Part shown: piece by piece, positions 10,958 through 22,400 of the stretch
Numbering within the stretch: position 1 is the stretch's first letter
How the letters are laid out: each line of letters opens with the position of its first letter
Origin: Haematococcus lacustris
Lineage: Eukaryota; Chlorophyta; Chlorophyceae; Chlamydomonadales; Haematococcaceae
Direction of reading: 5' to 3'
DNA length: 64,000 nt
Assembly (NCBI GenBank): GCA_030144725.1
Contig: JASKMD010000003.1
Location: 15,888,582-15,952,581 of the forward strand
Notes under the pieces: model-generated
The model's database searches: none
The model's input: the letters and a program-made list of their open reading frames with translations, nothing else
Told to the model about the DNA's origin: nothing
Made by a program: the position numbers and the translations under genes

Positions 10958-13900
10958 CTGGCAGTGCACCGAGCAGTAGTGGCGCAACTTGCAGCGGCCG
11001 CACCGTGAAAACTTCGCGCCCGCCATTTCCGACCGCACGAGGCAGCTCACATTGTCACACTTTCGGCCGAGCAGCTCCACGCTGGAAGGCAGCAGTGCGT
11101 GTGAGGAGCGCGCCACGCCAGCGCTCTCACCCATTTGCCGCAACTGCGCAGCTCTGGCAGCGTCGCGGGCCTGGCCGGCAGCCATCTGCGGCAGGTTAGC
11201 GGGCGATGCAGGAGCGTGGCGAAGCAATAGCGAGGCAGCGTCAAAGGGAGAGGTGGGAAGGAATGAGGCGCCGAGGCTCATGCAGAGCGTGGCGAGCGAG
11301 GTTATGGGCCAGGTATACGGGACCTGACAGCAGGCTAGGGGCTCATGCACTCTATGGCCTGACAGCAGCAGCCAGGTGGCTAGAATGGCAGCAGCAGTGC
11401 CAATGCCCAGGGGCAATCCATGTCCAGCGAAGGTGAGGATGAAGGTGCAGGTGTGGCAGCACAAGGGGAAGCTGGTATGGTATAGAAGAGTTGTGGCAGC
11501 GGCAACGACCAGGGTCAGCAGCGGCAGCAGCAGCAGGGCAGAGGTGGCGGCAGTGGCAGCGGCAGCAAACAAATGGTGGCAGCACGGTGACCACCTGTGT
11601 GGGCAAACAACTCATGAACAGGCTGCTGTGTTAGATGAGGTGCATGAAGGGCATGGGCACGCATGAAGAGCAGGTGGACTTCAGGGGGTGGCAGCTTGGG
11701 CCAAGCCTCACCTCAGCTGCCTTAGCAGGGGAGGCGACGGCTGGGGCAGCTGCACTTAGGCTCGGCTCCACCCCACCCACCCCCTCAGCCTGGCCTGCCC
11801 TCACTGCCCCGGACCCTCCAGTGCCTCCTACTGCCCCCTCCACTGCACGCCCCCCTGCTGCTGGTTCCTGACAGCCCTCTGCTTCAGCAGGCGGGCGGGC
11901 GGGCGCACTGTCCGCTGAAGCTGCCAGCTTGGCATGGAGGTCCCGGAAGTGCTGGGCAGTGGCGAAGGCAGGGGGGGGCACCACCTCCGCCAGCAACTGG
12001 GGGCGGGTCAGCGAAGTGCCCCAGGTGCGCGCCGCCCGCTCCCCCGGCCCCAGCCTGGCCAGCCGCCGGAAGTCAAAGTGCATGTCATACTGCGGTTAGG
12101 GATGGAGGGGCCAGCAAGGGTGGGGCACACACACTCACTCACTCACTCACATCCTCCTGCTGGCCCGTACCTAGGCCCACCCCCTTGTGCCAGGGTGTCT
12201 GTCCACTGTGCAGTGCAGGGGCTACCTAGGTGCCACCCTCCCTTGTGCCACCCTGCCTTGTGCTGCCTTTGTGCTGCCCTCCTCAGGCCAGGCTGCACTG
12301 TACTTGCTGTCTAAAGCTGTCTAAACTGACAGTAATCAATGGAGCCAGGCATCCAGGAAGCTCTCTTGCTGGTCAGGCACACCTCGCCCTTGTGGCCTGT
12401 GTGGCGGCTGCTGCCCTCCAGGCAAGGAAAAGGCTGCGGCTTGTGAGAGCTGCTGGTGGCAGATTGAGGCCCAGGCATGCGATATGGGCAACATGACTGC
12501 CGGTGTAGCCCAGAACACCGCTACAACAGCAGTGGTTGCTGCTGCCACTGCCGTCGATGGTGGGTTCAGGCCTGTGACTGAGTCTGATGATGCTCCCACC
12601 AACCTGCATGCCTCCGGGTCCCCCCCTCCCCCCCTCACACTCACCTTCACACATTCACGTGGTCTCTCTGCTGCCTCCTCAGCCTCCTCAACCGTGACCC
12701 AGCCCTCCTTGCGGGCTGCCCCTTGCGCTGCCTGGTCCCCCTCCCCTCCACCCCCTCCACCCCCTCCCCCCCGCGTCAACAGCAGCAGCTGCAGCTGCCC
12801 CGCCGCCCCCCCCACAGCTGCAAAGATGTCCCCCTGGGCAAGGGCTGTGACGGGGAAGCCCAGCAGGCAGCTGGCCAGCAGCTGCCCGGTGCTGCTCCAC
12901 AAACAGGCCTGGCCGTCAGCGCTGCCAGACAGCACCTGGAGAGGCGGCCAGCAGCAGTGGGGCAGAGGGGGCAGGGGCAGGGGCCCGGTCCTGGTCAGTG
13001 CCAGGCAGCCGGGTAGAAGCTAGGGAGGGTAGGGGGGGTGGGGGGGAGTCCGAGGGGGGTGGCGGCACCAGGGGCCCCCAGGCCTCCTCACAGCACATGA
13101 GTAAGCTACTGGTTGACTCCAGGCAACCCCACTTGCCCGCTTGTCTTTCGTCACTGACAGCCCTCCCTTCTTGTACTGTGTAGGGCACACTGGGCAGGCC
13201 TGGCCTCTGACAGCTGAACTGCCACACTGGCTGTGTAATGGGCGCAGCTTGCTTACTCCCACGCACCATTGCACACAGCCCCGCACTGAGCTTCACACAG
13301 CCCCACACAGCCCCACACACAACCTCACTGAGGCTGCACCTGCCTGGCTGTAATGAGGCCAACCAGCCTGCCGCCCTCTACCCTGGCTGCCCATACCCCT
13401 GACCTGCTGCTGGGGGCGTAGCAACACCACCGCTCCGACCGCCCCGCCCAGCCAGCGTAGCCAGGTGCGGATGCCAAAGGCAACCAAGGCGCCATCATCA
13501 AACCCGACCACCAGCAGCTGACCGTCATAGTCCGAGGACAGGGGGGGCGCTCCGGTTATGCAGGGCATGGGGGGCGGGGACCAGCTGCCCCTCCCGGCTC
13601 AACACATTTACCTGCAGAAGAGCAGGTGGTGATGACGCCATCACTGTTGGTGCATGAGGAGGGCGCAATGATGGGGGAGGGGGAGGGGAGGGGGAGGGGG
13701 AGGGGGAGGGGGAGGGGGAGGGGGAGGGGGAGGGGGAGGGGGGGGAGGGGGAGGGGGAGGGGGAGGGGGAGGGGGGAGGGGGAGGGGGAGGGGGAGGGGA
13801 GGGGGAGGGGGAGGGGGAGGGGGAGGGGGAGGGGGAGGGGGGAGGGGGAGGGGGAGGGGGAGGGGGAGGGGGAGGGGGAGGGGGAGGGGGAGGGGGAGGG

Positions 13901-15760
13901 GGGAGGGGGAGGGGGAGGGGGAGGGGGAGGGGGGAGGGGGAGGGGGAGGGGGAGGGGGAGGGGAGGGGGGAGGGGGAGGGGGAGGGGGAGGGGGAGGGGG
14001 AGGGGGAGGGGGAGGGGGAGGGGGAGGGGGAGGGGGAGGGGGAGGGGAGGGGGAGGGGGAGGGGGAGGGGGAGGGGGAGGGGGGGAGGGGAGGGGGGAGG
14101 GGAGGGGGAGGGGAGGGGGAGGGGGAGGGGGAGGGGGAGGGGGAGGGGGAGGGGGAGGGGGAGGGGGAGGGGGAGGGGGAGGGGGAGGGGGAGGGGGAGG
14201 GGGAGGGGGAGGGGGAGGGGGGAGGGGGAGGGGGAGGGGGAGGGGGAGGGGGAGGGGGAGGGGAGGGGGAGGGGGAGGGGGAGGGGGAGGGGGAGGGGGA
14301 GGGGGAGGGGGAGGGGGAGGGGGAGGGGGAGGGGGAGGGGGAGGGGAGGGGGAGGGGGAGGGGGAGGGGGAGGGGGAGGGGGAGGGGGAGGGGGAGGGGG
14401 AGGGGGAGGGGGAGGGGGAGGGGGAGGGGGAGGGGAGGGGGAGGGGGAGGGGGGAGGGGGAGGGGGAGGGGGAGGGGGAGGGGGAGGGGGAGGGGGGGGA
14501 GGGGGAGGGGGAGGGGGAGGGGGAGGGGGAGGGGGAGGGGAGGGGGAGGGGAAGGGGCTCTTTTCTTACCAGCTGAACAGTTGGGTCACACCCTGGCATG
14601 TATGACACGCCTGCAAGCAGCACACCCTCCACATGGCACAGCTGCATATTTGCTGCCACCACAGCCTCCTGGTCATCAGGATCCGTCTCCATCTCCATAC
14701 GGGCCATCTTCCCGTCGTTCTAAGCCATATGGAAGGTAGTCAGCAGCAGACAGTCACAGGCTCGTGAGCAGCATCGCCATTCAGCATAGCAGTGGCTAGG
14801 GTGGAGGGTGGAAGCCTGGATTGCACTTTCCTGCCGGAGGTGGAAGGACCCAGCCACTGGACTATGCTGATGGCCCAATGCCCTTCCCGTGCAAGCCTGC
14901 TTTGTACAACACAAGACATGTAATAACAAACGACGCATGGTGCATTGCGCACAGCACTGGACGCGACACATCCCTTCACCCGCGAGGCCTGCTAGTTGAC
15001 TCCCGCAACCAGACTTTCGGTGCGACGTTCGTACGGGACGGTCGAACGCACCAAGCGCCACATGCCTATCGCGTTTCGGCCGCTAGCCTGCACCACCAGC
15101 AGCGGCGTCCCGTCAGGTGCTGTCGTCAGCGCCACGTTCCTCAGCGCCAGGCTGTCCAGCGTCAGAGGCCGCGAGAACAGCGGCTGGAAGCTGCCGTCAC
15201 TGTCCCTGCGCCACACCACAACGGAGCCCGACGCGGTGCCCGCTGCGAGGTGGCTGCCGGCCATGACAAGTGTGACGACGGGAGCTGAGGTCTCGAGGGT
15301 TTGTAAACGACGCCAGCCGCAAGACGGCTGGATGTCCCATATCATAACGTGACCTTCTGGCGCGTCGTCGCCGGTTGCCATCAAGTCGTCCTGCGGAAGT
15401 ATGCGCCCGATGTCCCGACAAGCGCAGGCAAAGCATTGAGCGCGCGATGCTGCCGTGTCGCGGGACGTTGTGGCTGTGGAAGAGCGGCCGAGGGTGCTGT
15501 TGCAGTCGCAGGACTGCCCATACAGCCTCGGCACCTAGCCCTAGACTCTAGGCTAGAGGAAGCTAGGTGGCTTAGGAGGCCACGCAATTGTGGCTAAAAT
15601 GAACAAGCCTGTCCTGACCTGCAGGCAGCAGGCGGTGAACCTGCAGCCGTCCATCTCTTGCAGGGCAACCACTGGCTCAAACTCGCAAGCAGTGGGCTGC
15701 GTCAGCAGCAGGGCACCAGCAGCAGGGCACCAGCAGCAGACTGTGTCAGGCCCGGCATGA
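10958..15760 (-). CDS. WD40-repeat protein with C-terminal MYND zinc finger
   Basis: Minus-strand exons I can support: 15619 up to about 15760 (LLLTQPTACEFEPVVALQE), 15390-15052, 14719-14570, 13611-13404, 12935-12645, 12089-11712, 11185-10958. WD-type strands appear as GHVMIWDI, LAAGTASGSVVVWRR, VGVSYMPG-type, VVGFDDGALVAFG and LSGSADGQACLWSSTG. The last exon has the MYND pattern C-x4-C...C-x2-C...YC-x3-C (CDNVSC, SRCGRCKLRHYCSVHC), a protein-interaction finger; its final H-x3-C pair must lie in a further exon not found. In exon 13611-13404 the frame breaks at a run of seven G (13541-13547), probably an assembly indel. The intron between 14570 and 13611 is nearly all tandem repeat. Start and full N terminus unknown. 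No precise family assigned. Confidence 0.65.
13675..14556. repeat. (GGGGGA)n hexanucleotide array filling an intron
   Basis: About 880 bp of ggggga units with occasional 4-G or 6-G variants. On the gene's sense (minus) strand it reads (TCCCCC)n and starts about 14 bp after the donor GTAAGA (14569-14564). The acceptor ctgcag follows at 13612. Sense-strand polypyrimidine, opposite-strand G-quadruplex potential. The long Pro/Gly reading frames over it are artefacts. Confidence 0.97.
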
Positions 15761-15979
15761 GGGGCAGCACAGGAGCCTTGCCACAGGGGGACGGCACCCA
15801 GCAGGGAGCAGGGCAGGTATGGAAGGGGATTCCACTCCACCATACCTCAACATGCAATACACTTCTTGCATGGCGGCTAATGATATGCGAGTAATCATGT
15901 AAGGGGGTGCAGCATGCAGTGCGTGCTTTGCTGGTGACTTGGCCATGTTGTTTGAGGCTCCCTGAAGCTGTGGTTTGGG

Positions 15980-16092
15980 TGAGGGGTGCAGCATGGCCTT
16001 CTGACGCATCGTCGTCGGCTGCCATCAGGTCTAGCGCTGTCACATTGGCTGTCTGACTGACTGACTGGCTGGCTGGCTGACTGACTGGCTGT
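15980..16092. repeat. Partial duplicate of a WD40 exon plus (CTGA/CTGG)n
   Basis: 15985-16035 resembles 15345-15395, the acceptor-proximal part of the exon 15390-15052: on the minus strand it reads LMAADDDASEGH against LMATGDDAPEGH. A tetranucleotide run of ctga and ctgg units follows at about 16050-16092. It lies upstream (5') of the gene body recognised above. Confidence 0.6.
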
Positions 16093-16196
16093 GACACTGG
16101 CCTGACTTCAAACAGGCTGGAATTACTTTTGCTAGGATCGACATGCCGCTCATGCTTATGTCGCTGAGTTGACAGCAATGCCGTGTTTGCAGGATG

Positions 16197-16679
16197 CTAT
16201 GCAATGATGATGGTGATGATGATGTAGATGATGACACTGGCTGTGACACCAAGGAATGCAATGAGGGACCAGAGCAGTGAGGGAGGCAGCACCAGGTGGC
16301 GCCATACCTTACCCCGAGGCACCCAGGCCCTGACACAAGGAGCTAGGCCTGGGAGCAGGCAACAGCAAACCCCTGTCAGCACCCGCTGCCACCGCTGTTG
16401 GCACACAACAACTTTCCTCATAGTTGCTGCTGTACTGCTGCTTCTAGTGCTGATGGGGTGGACGTGAGGCACTGTCGCTGTTGCAGTAGAGGCACACCGA
16501 TTGCGACCACCGTGGGCGGCCACGACCGGGTGCAAGCCAACTTTGTGATCGCTGCTTCGCCAGGCTGCCATAACCTGCACGCAAGCTGTCGTGAGTGGAA
16601 GCTCAGACATCACCCCCAGCACCAACAGAACCGTGGGAACAAACCTTGGGACCAATGCATCCCGGAAGAACGTCTCCAT
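16197..16679 (-). CDS. Hypothetical membrane protein reading frame
   Basis: The ATG at 16679 opens METFFRDALVPRFVPTVLLV, followed by a second hydrophobic stretch near the end (LLWSLIAFLGVTASVIIYII). About 160 codons are open, but the middle is low in conservation-like features and may contain an unspliced intron (a possible donor after TTACVQ). It lies between the TIM50 stop and the WD40 gene, all on the same strand. No family recognised. Confidence 0.25.
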   Translation of the reverse strand: METFFRDALVPRFVPTVLLVLGVMSELPLTTACVQVMAAWRSSDHKVGLHPVVAAHGGRNRCASTATATVPHVHPISTRSSSTAATMRKVVVCQQRWQRVLTGVCCCLLPGLAPCVRAWVPRGKVWRHLVLPPSLLWSLIAFLGVTASVIIYIIITIIIA

Positions 16680-16856
16680 ACTGTTTAGCAGGAGAGCTAA
16701 AGCTACACGGTATCCAACTGAGCAGCTTGAACATCGTGCGCATGGCCGTGCCAACTTGTTCAAATTGATATCGCTAGCACAAAACTAGCGGGTTACGGAC
16801 GTTGCCGCAATCATCTTCAACTGCTACTGCGCGTACAGCACACCATGTGGTTCTCC

Positions 16857-19800
16857 TCACTTGGCCAGGCTTAACAAACCACGCGGCTTGTTTGTCTGCT
16901 TTTGCTGGCTTGAGATTTGCGCCATCCTCGCTTTGAATGCCTTGGCCACATCTTCTTCGCCATCATACGACCTGCGAGAGCACCACGCATGCCACAGCCG
17001 ACAACTATGCAGAGAGAGCGCTGCTGCGACACTCAATGCCGTTGCTGCTGCTGCTCTGCTGCTGCTGCTGCTCTGCTGCTGCTGCTGCACCTGCTGCTGC
17101 TGATCTCCCACCTGACAACGTCCCTGACATCCTTTATCCCCCTGGTGGCGATGAGCTGCAACATGGGGATGAGGTCCAGCAGAGTGGTGTCATTCTGGTC
17201 CTTGCGCCAGGGCTTCAGCTTCACTGTATTTTCAGGCTGGAACTCCCATGCGCCAGGGTTGGCAGACAGCATTAACACCTGTGGCAGTATTGACATATGC
17301 ATACATGAGGGCCCCAGCCAATGCCAGCAACAGCACAGGTAATGGATCGCATAGTCCCGCATGCACCAACAGTGGCAGCAGGCCTTGCCGGAGGCCAGGC
17401 TCCTCTGCTACCCCACCTGCCGCCCCACCTGCCAATCGACATGCCACCTAATCTGCCTCCCCGTGTGCTGGTAATTCCAAAATAGCCCTATCCCAATACC
17501 CTTCCCTGACCCACACCCAAACACTTGCCCTCTTTCCATCCCTCTCCCCCTCCCTCCCTTTCTCTCTCCTCTTCCCTCGTCTATCCTGCCCTTCTCCCTC
17601 CCTTTTACTGCCCTGCCAGCCAGCCAGCTGTGCCCTGCAGCCACCTGTGACAGGTCACGGTTCAGCTTGGACAGGTCGCGCACGTGCTTGCCATTGTGGT
17701 ACTGTGTCTCTGGGCGGTACAGCCTGTATTGTATTGCCCTGCCCAGGCAGCAGGCAAGCAAACAAATAGGCTGGTGAGTGGAAAAGGAAAAAAGCACAGA
17801 CTGTAAATCGGGACGCAGGCAGGCAGGCAGGCAGGCAGGCAACATAGTAGGTTAGCAGCACAGCCGCACAATGGCACAGCTTGCACCAGACTAGGACCAG
17901 GCATGTTATGTAATGTACTGCTCAACTGTTTGTGAGATCTCAATACTTCATGACACTGGAAAACACATGTTCAAATGTCCCACTGGCATAATACTTATGG
18001 CGGTCGAAGAGCGTAGGACTGTGCGTGATTTACACATCACACCTCTAAAGCCGCTCTGTATTGCACAGGTGGTGTGTGTGACAATGTCGAAGCTCACACT
18101 GCAGGCCTTGTGAGTGTGCAAGCCTATGAGACTTCCTCGCTCAATCGGGCATCCATATCGTTATGGGACTGGCCTACAATTGTAGGCGGTTCGATAGTTC
18201 AGATACTCTGTGATTTCTATGTTTGTGACAGACAGATCTTGACAACCATTCGTGATTGAGATTTGTGGCGCCCACGTTTAGGGCTAACATGAACATGGCG
18301 TATCAATGCAGTCTCACATGTCACATTTGGTTCCACATTTTAAAGGCACACCTGGAGCCCTGCTGGCACCCCAGCATGCCTCTCGCTGCCTGAGCTTCAA
18401 AACCACCTACCCCACAGCTGCCCTGCTGCACCTTGCCTGTAAGGGTCCAGCTTGCTGATGATGGGGTCTGCGTATGTGTTGGGAGTATCAGTGAACAGCA
18501 CCAGCTCATAGTATGGCGCCATCTCCAGCAGAAAGTCCTGCACACAGGTGACAGCCCCTGCAGGTGAGGGCTTGCAAGCAGCCAGGGTTGGGCCGCCCTG
18601 GCTGCCGCTAGTCAGGGAGGGAGGTGACCAGCTGAGTCCCGCTGCCCAGGTGCCCTACACTGTGTCCCGTACTTCACATGGTGCAGCCTGGCTGAGTTGC
18701 ACGCTGCTGGCAGCAGGCTGCCGTGTCTAGCCAGACACTGCTTGCTTGCATCCTAGGGACCCCTGCCTGGACTTTGCCTTAACATCAGCTGCCTGACAAG
18801 TTGGCCTGGTGTGCGGGCCCTCCCCTTCCTACCCCTCCCTTCTCAGCCTCTTGCCGGGCAGCTGATTGTCCGTGATTAGAAGCTTGCAGGGCCAGCAAGA
18901 GGGCAGGAGGGCAAAGGCCATGGGGCAGCAGAGCAGGAGCAAGAAGGTGGGAGCAGCAGGGCAGGGGCAGCAAGGTAGGGGTGAGGGGGCAGCAGGGCAG
19001 CGCGCACCTGCACGCCGGGGCGCTTGTAGATCTTCCACCCGGCCTGCCGTGTCCACTCCTTGTAGACCAGCAGCTCATCAAGGTCCAGCACCAAGGTCTT
19101 GCGCCTGCACCCCGCCAACCCACAATCAGCGCCTCACTGCTTGCTCAGGGTGCAAGGGCACATGCAGGGGCACACGAGGCAGGCAGGGAGGGGAAGTTGC
19201 AGGGAGGGGTAGGGAGGTATGTGACATCCCATCAGATTGCGTACAGCCTCATCGCTGCCCTCAGGCATACCTGCCCAACAGCCACTGGGCGACACAGCTG
19301 CCAGGCACGCTGGGTTGTTAAACTGGTTGGTCAGCTAGCTGGCTGGCTGGCTGGCTGGTTGTCTAACTGAACACTTTAGCCAGACCCCAGCCTGCTATTA
19401 AGCTGGCATGGACTCCTGACCTGTCCTTGTCCCACGGCTCCTTGTCAGGCAGCAGCTTGTGATAGGTGGGATCTGTGAAGTCCCGCAGCCCCTGCTCCAT
19501 CCGCTTGCGCAGGCCCAGGTAGCGATCCATGGCGGTGCACCACAGCTGGGTCAGTGGGGGGAACACCAGACCTGGCTGCGCTGCCTCTGGTGCTGCCACC
19601 GGCGCTGCTGCTGGGCCAGCGCTGCTGCTGCTGCTGATGTCAATGCTGGGTGAGGAGGGTCGCGAGGGGCGCAAGGGTGCGGCTGGCTGGGAGGGGGGAG
19701 GGGAGGGGAGGCTAGCTGCAGAGGGGGATGAGGCGGAGGGGAAAGGGGGCAAGACATTGGGTGGAGCACCCTTGAGCTGGCCGCGGGCATCGCTCAAGGC

Positions 19801-20172
19801 TGCCTCAAGATCTGCCACCTGGGGGTATGCAAGTGTGTAGTAAGTGGAGAAGGCCAGTACGCCCCCGACTGCCAGCAGCACACTGTTTTTCAGCATGCCA
19901 ACCAGCTGAGAGGCTGGACTTTGGGCTGCACCAGAAGGCTCAGCAGGTACGTCCATCTGAGTCTTTAGCCGCTGCATGCGGGCCTCTGCGGTTTTCTCGA
20001 GTATGTGAGAGGCTGCCAGGGGTTTGGAACTCCCTGTCGCTATGCCCCGAGCTTCCGCAATGCACCGCTGAGCAGGCCATGTGACTGCTGTGACGCAGGG
20101 GGTCAACGCTGTGCACAGCCCCGCCTGCGAGGAGGCTTTGGCACATGCTACAGCCGCGAGCTGGCGCAGCAT
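16857..20172 (-). CDS. TIM50: TIM50, mitochondrial inner-membrane translocase subunit, 6 exons
   Basis: TIM50 is the intermembrane-space receptor of the TIM23 complex; it receives presequences from the TOM complex. Exons: 20172-19421, 19104-19008, 18537-18437, 17738-17645, 17278-17112, 16971-16857, in phase, 441 residues. The ATG at 20172 (MLRQLAAVACAKAS) gives a presequence; an in-frame upstream ATG at 20364 would add 64 residues. A membrane segment follows (VLLAVGGVLAFSTYYTLAY), then a Pro/Ser/Ala-rich stretch, then the FCP1-like HAD domain: KTLVLDLDELLVYKEW, GWKIYKRPGV, YYELVLFTDTPNTYADPI, GKHVRDLSKLNRDL, NDTTLLDLIPML. The phosphatase-type DxDxT motif reads DLDEL, with no Thr after the second Asp, so catalysis is unlikely. 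The third intron has a GC donor (cag|gcaagg). Family call very secure. Confidence 0.93.
17811..17845. repeat. (GCAG)n array in a TIM50 intron
   Basis: A tetranucleotide run of gcag/ggca units in the intron between exons 3 and 4 of TIM50. Confidence 0.85.
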
Positions 20173-20364
20173 ACCAAACGGGGTGAGACCTCTGTAGGGC
20201 ACAAGGCAACAAGCGAGGACGATGAGTGCGATGCATAGGGCAGCAGCCAGAGAGCTATTGCTTTGTGATGTGACGCGCCTTCTCAGGTGAAGCTCGAGGC
20301 GGCAGCGATCATGCTGCAGGCATCTGTGTAGTTCATTCTGCTTTGTGTATGCATGCGGAGACAT

Positions 20365-21039
20365 TTCTGGGCCCCAAATCTTTCACCGAAACATGTTTGT
20401 ACCGAAACCACCACATCAGCACCACATCAGGGTCCATATAACATTGATGTTGTGCTTAAGGCTGGCGAGTTTCTTGCGGCAAGATTGAGCAGCAGTGCCT
20501 TTCACTGGTTGGGCATCTGCAGCCACAACAAAACCATCAGGCCACAGTAGGCTACAACATTACCGAAAGCACCACAAGTAAGTAGCCATTGACCATTGAC
20601 CAGGTCCGGGTCCCAGGAGCAGCTGGGCAGGCCAGCCCTGCCCCTTCCCTCACCTGGGGGCCAGCAGCAGAAGCCCCTCCCGCTGCTTATGGATGAGTGG
20701 CAGAGGGACCCCGGCGTGTGTGACCCCACAGCACGTGGCGCCCCTACTCCTACAGGACATCTGGGCCATGGCCCAGGGCACTTCATGCAGCAACAAGCTG
20801 TGCCTACATCTTACATCACATACATATGACTTTACATGGGTTGCGGCCCAAGGTATTCCAACAGATGGCAAGGCAATGTAAGGCGGCTAACAGACCAACC
20901 CTGCTTTAAGGAGCAGCTTCAGTGTTACACAACTGGGGGCTGAACGTCAGGCATAACCCCCAAACCAGTTGATCAGGGGGGCAAGCCTTCCTTCTACCTG
21001 CTTTGCTGAGCACGGCTTACTGACAAGAGTACTAGTCTA
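20365..21039. other. Spacer upstream of TIM50
   Basis: No gene motif seen. Short frames only. The segment at about 20990-21020 (gctgagcacggcttactgac) matches 26170-26190 and belongs to the flank of the dispersed repeat that follows. Confidence 0.4.
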
Positions 21040-21350
21040 AGGCGGTGAAGAACTAGGCTCTTGGGTTACGTACACCTTGATCAACTCAGCACATTATTTG
21101 GTGCAGTGAGTGCAAATACAACCGTCTTGTACAGCCGTCACCACCTGCACCACTGTTAGAGCCCCTCAGCAAGCAACTACTCAGCTTTCTGTTCTTAGAC
21201 ACATTCGGGGAAAGAGGGCAGAGGGGCTGTGTCAGCCCCAGCAGCCCCGACTGGCTGTGGGTAGTGCAAGGTGGGAAGGATGGGGCGGGCCTCAAGCAGC
21301 AGCCATGGCTGGGGCCGTAAGCAAAGGCTGGGGCAGATTACCAACTTTTG
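21040..21350 (+). repeat. Dispersed repeat, copy 1 (also an empty site for the LINE at 26192)
   Basis: Matches 28895-29270 over its whole length (gaactaggctcttgggtta... caagcaactactc... gagggcagaggggctg... gagcaaaggctggggcag) and, in its second half, the reverse complement of 37095-37225. It diverges after ggctggggcag, before the CAG tract seen in copy 2. Translated, all copies read RPAVGGARWEGW-type and AVSKGWG. Confidence 0.85.
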
Positions 21351-21807
21351 CAACTGGAACACAACGGGACACACCCAACACCATCAACAATAGGAGTTGA
21401 TCCCAAAGCCGACGATCAGCCTCATTCTAGATCCAGGGGTGGGTGGGTGCAAGCCATCCTTCTTCCTAATAGCCTCCACCACCAGCTGCTTCTCCTCAGC
21501 TGAGTCACCATGAGACAGCACCTTGGCCATCAACCTTGAGCCTTCATTGCAGTCGAACACACTAATTGTGAACCACTACAAAACAGTGTTTTTGTCTGTG
21601 TGGAGTTTCCATCGCATGGCATGCACATGGCCTATACATGGCATACACATGGTCACGGTCGCCTACCACCTACAACATAGCCTGACAACACCATGAGACA
21701 GCATGGAGCAAAGGCTAACGGCATCAATTCAATCCAGCTCCGCTGCTCTGACAGGGGGGTTAAATAGTAGGGCTAGACGGCTTCTGGTTTGGGGCTTCAG
21801 CCACAGC

Positions 21808-22400
21808 CTAGCCCCTGGCTGGCGCTCGGGCCCGCTTGGCGCCTGGGGTGTGGTGTGGCGGCTCCTCCACATCTGGCCCAGGGGCTGCACCAAAGAGCTC
21901 CGCTGCGCTGACCCTCCTCCGGTTCCCGCACACTGTAGCTGCTGCCGGCCCCCGGGGGGCCTTAGCCATGGGCTCCTCATCAAACGATCCCAGATCCTCC
22001 TCCTCCACTGCGCTGATCAGTGCCTCAATGTTGGTGAGGCATTGTAACACAGAGACATGGTAGCGGTGTGCTGCGGCAAAAAGAGCCTCCCGGGCAACAT
22101 CAAGGGCCTGGGGGTTAAAACGGGGAGGGGGATGCCGGGCACCCTTGTACTCTTCCCCGGGATCATAAGAACCCCGGGGGGCCAAGGGGGCACCCTCCAA
22201 AGCCCTCCTCCCCGAGGATAAGTTGTGGGACACGTAGGCTCTGTATCTGATCGGGAACATGTCGGCCTTGGCGCTCTCCCGGCGGAAGGTGATGAAGTGG
22301 TCGCGCAGACGCGAGATCACTTCTTGCCTTGTCCCATTTCGAGTGCCCCGTTTTCTGGCTGCACGTTTTGCAAGCGCAACACAGCAGCTGGGTTGAAGCC
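21808..22400 (-). CDS. Hypothetical basic/acidic protein fragment
   Basis: A frame of about 195 codons, open upstream of a GTG at 22320 without an obvious ATG, so probably an internal or 3' exon. It starts very basic (AKRAARKRGTRN), continues VISRLRDHFITFRRES and IRYRAYVSHNLSSGRRAL, has a helical part with HRYHVSVLQCLTNIEALI, an acidic EEEDLGSFDEE, and ends GAKRARAPARG. It could come from a mobile element or a host gene; I do not recognise it. Confidence 0.35.

Noticed and set aside
13556..14707. 383-codon Pro/Leu/Ser frame and its Gly/Glu/Arg counterpart
   Set aside because: Covers the hexanucleotide intron. Only the 50 codons at 14719-14570 are treated as exon.
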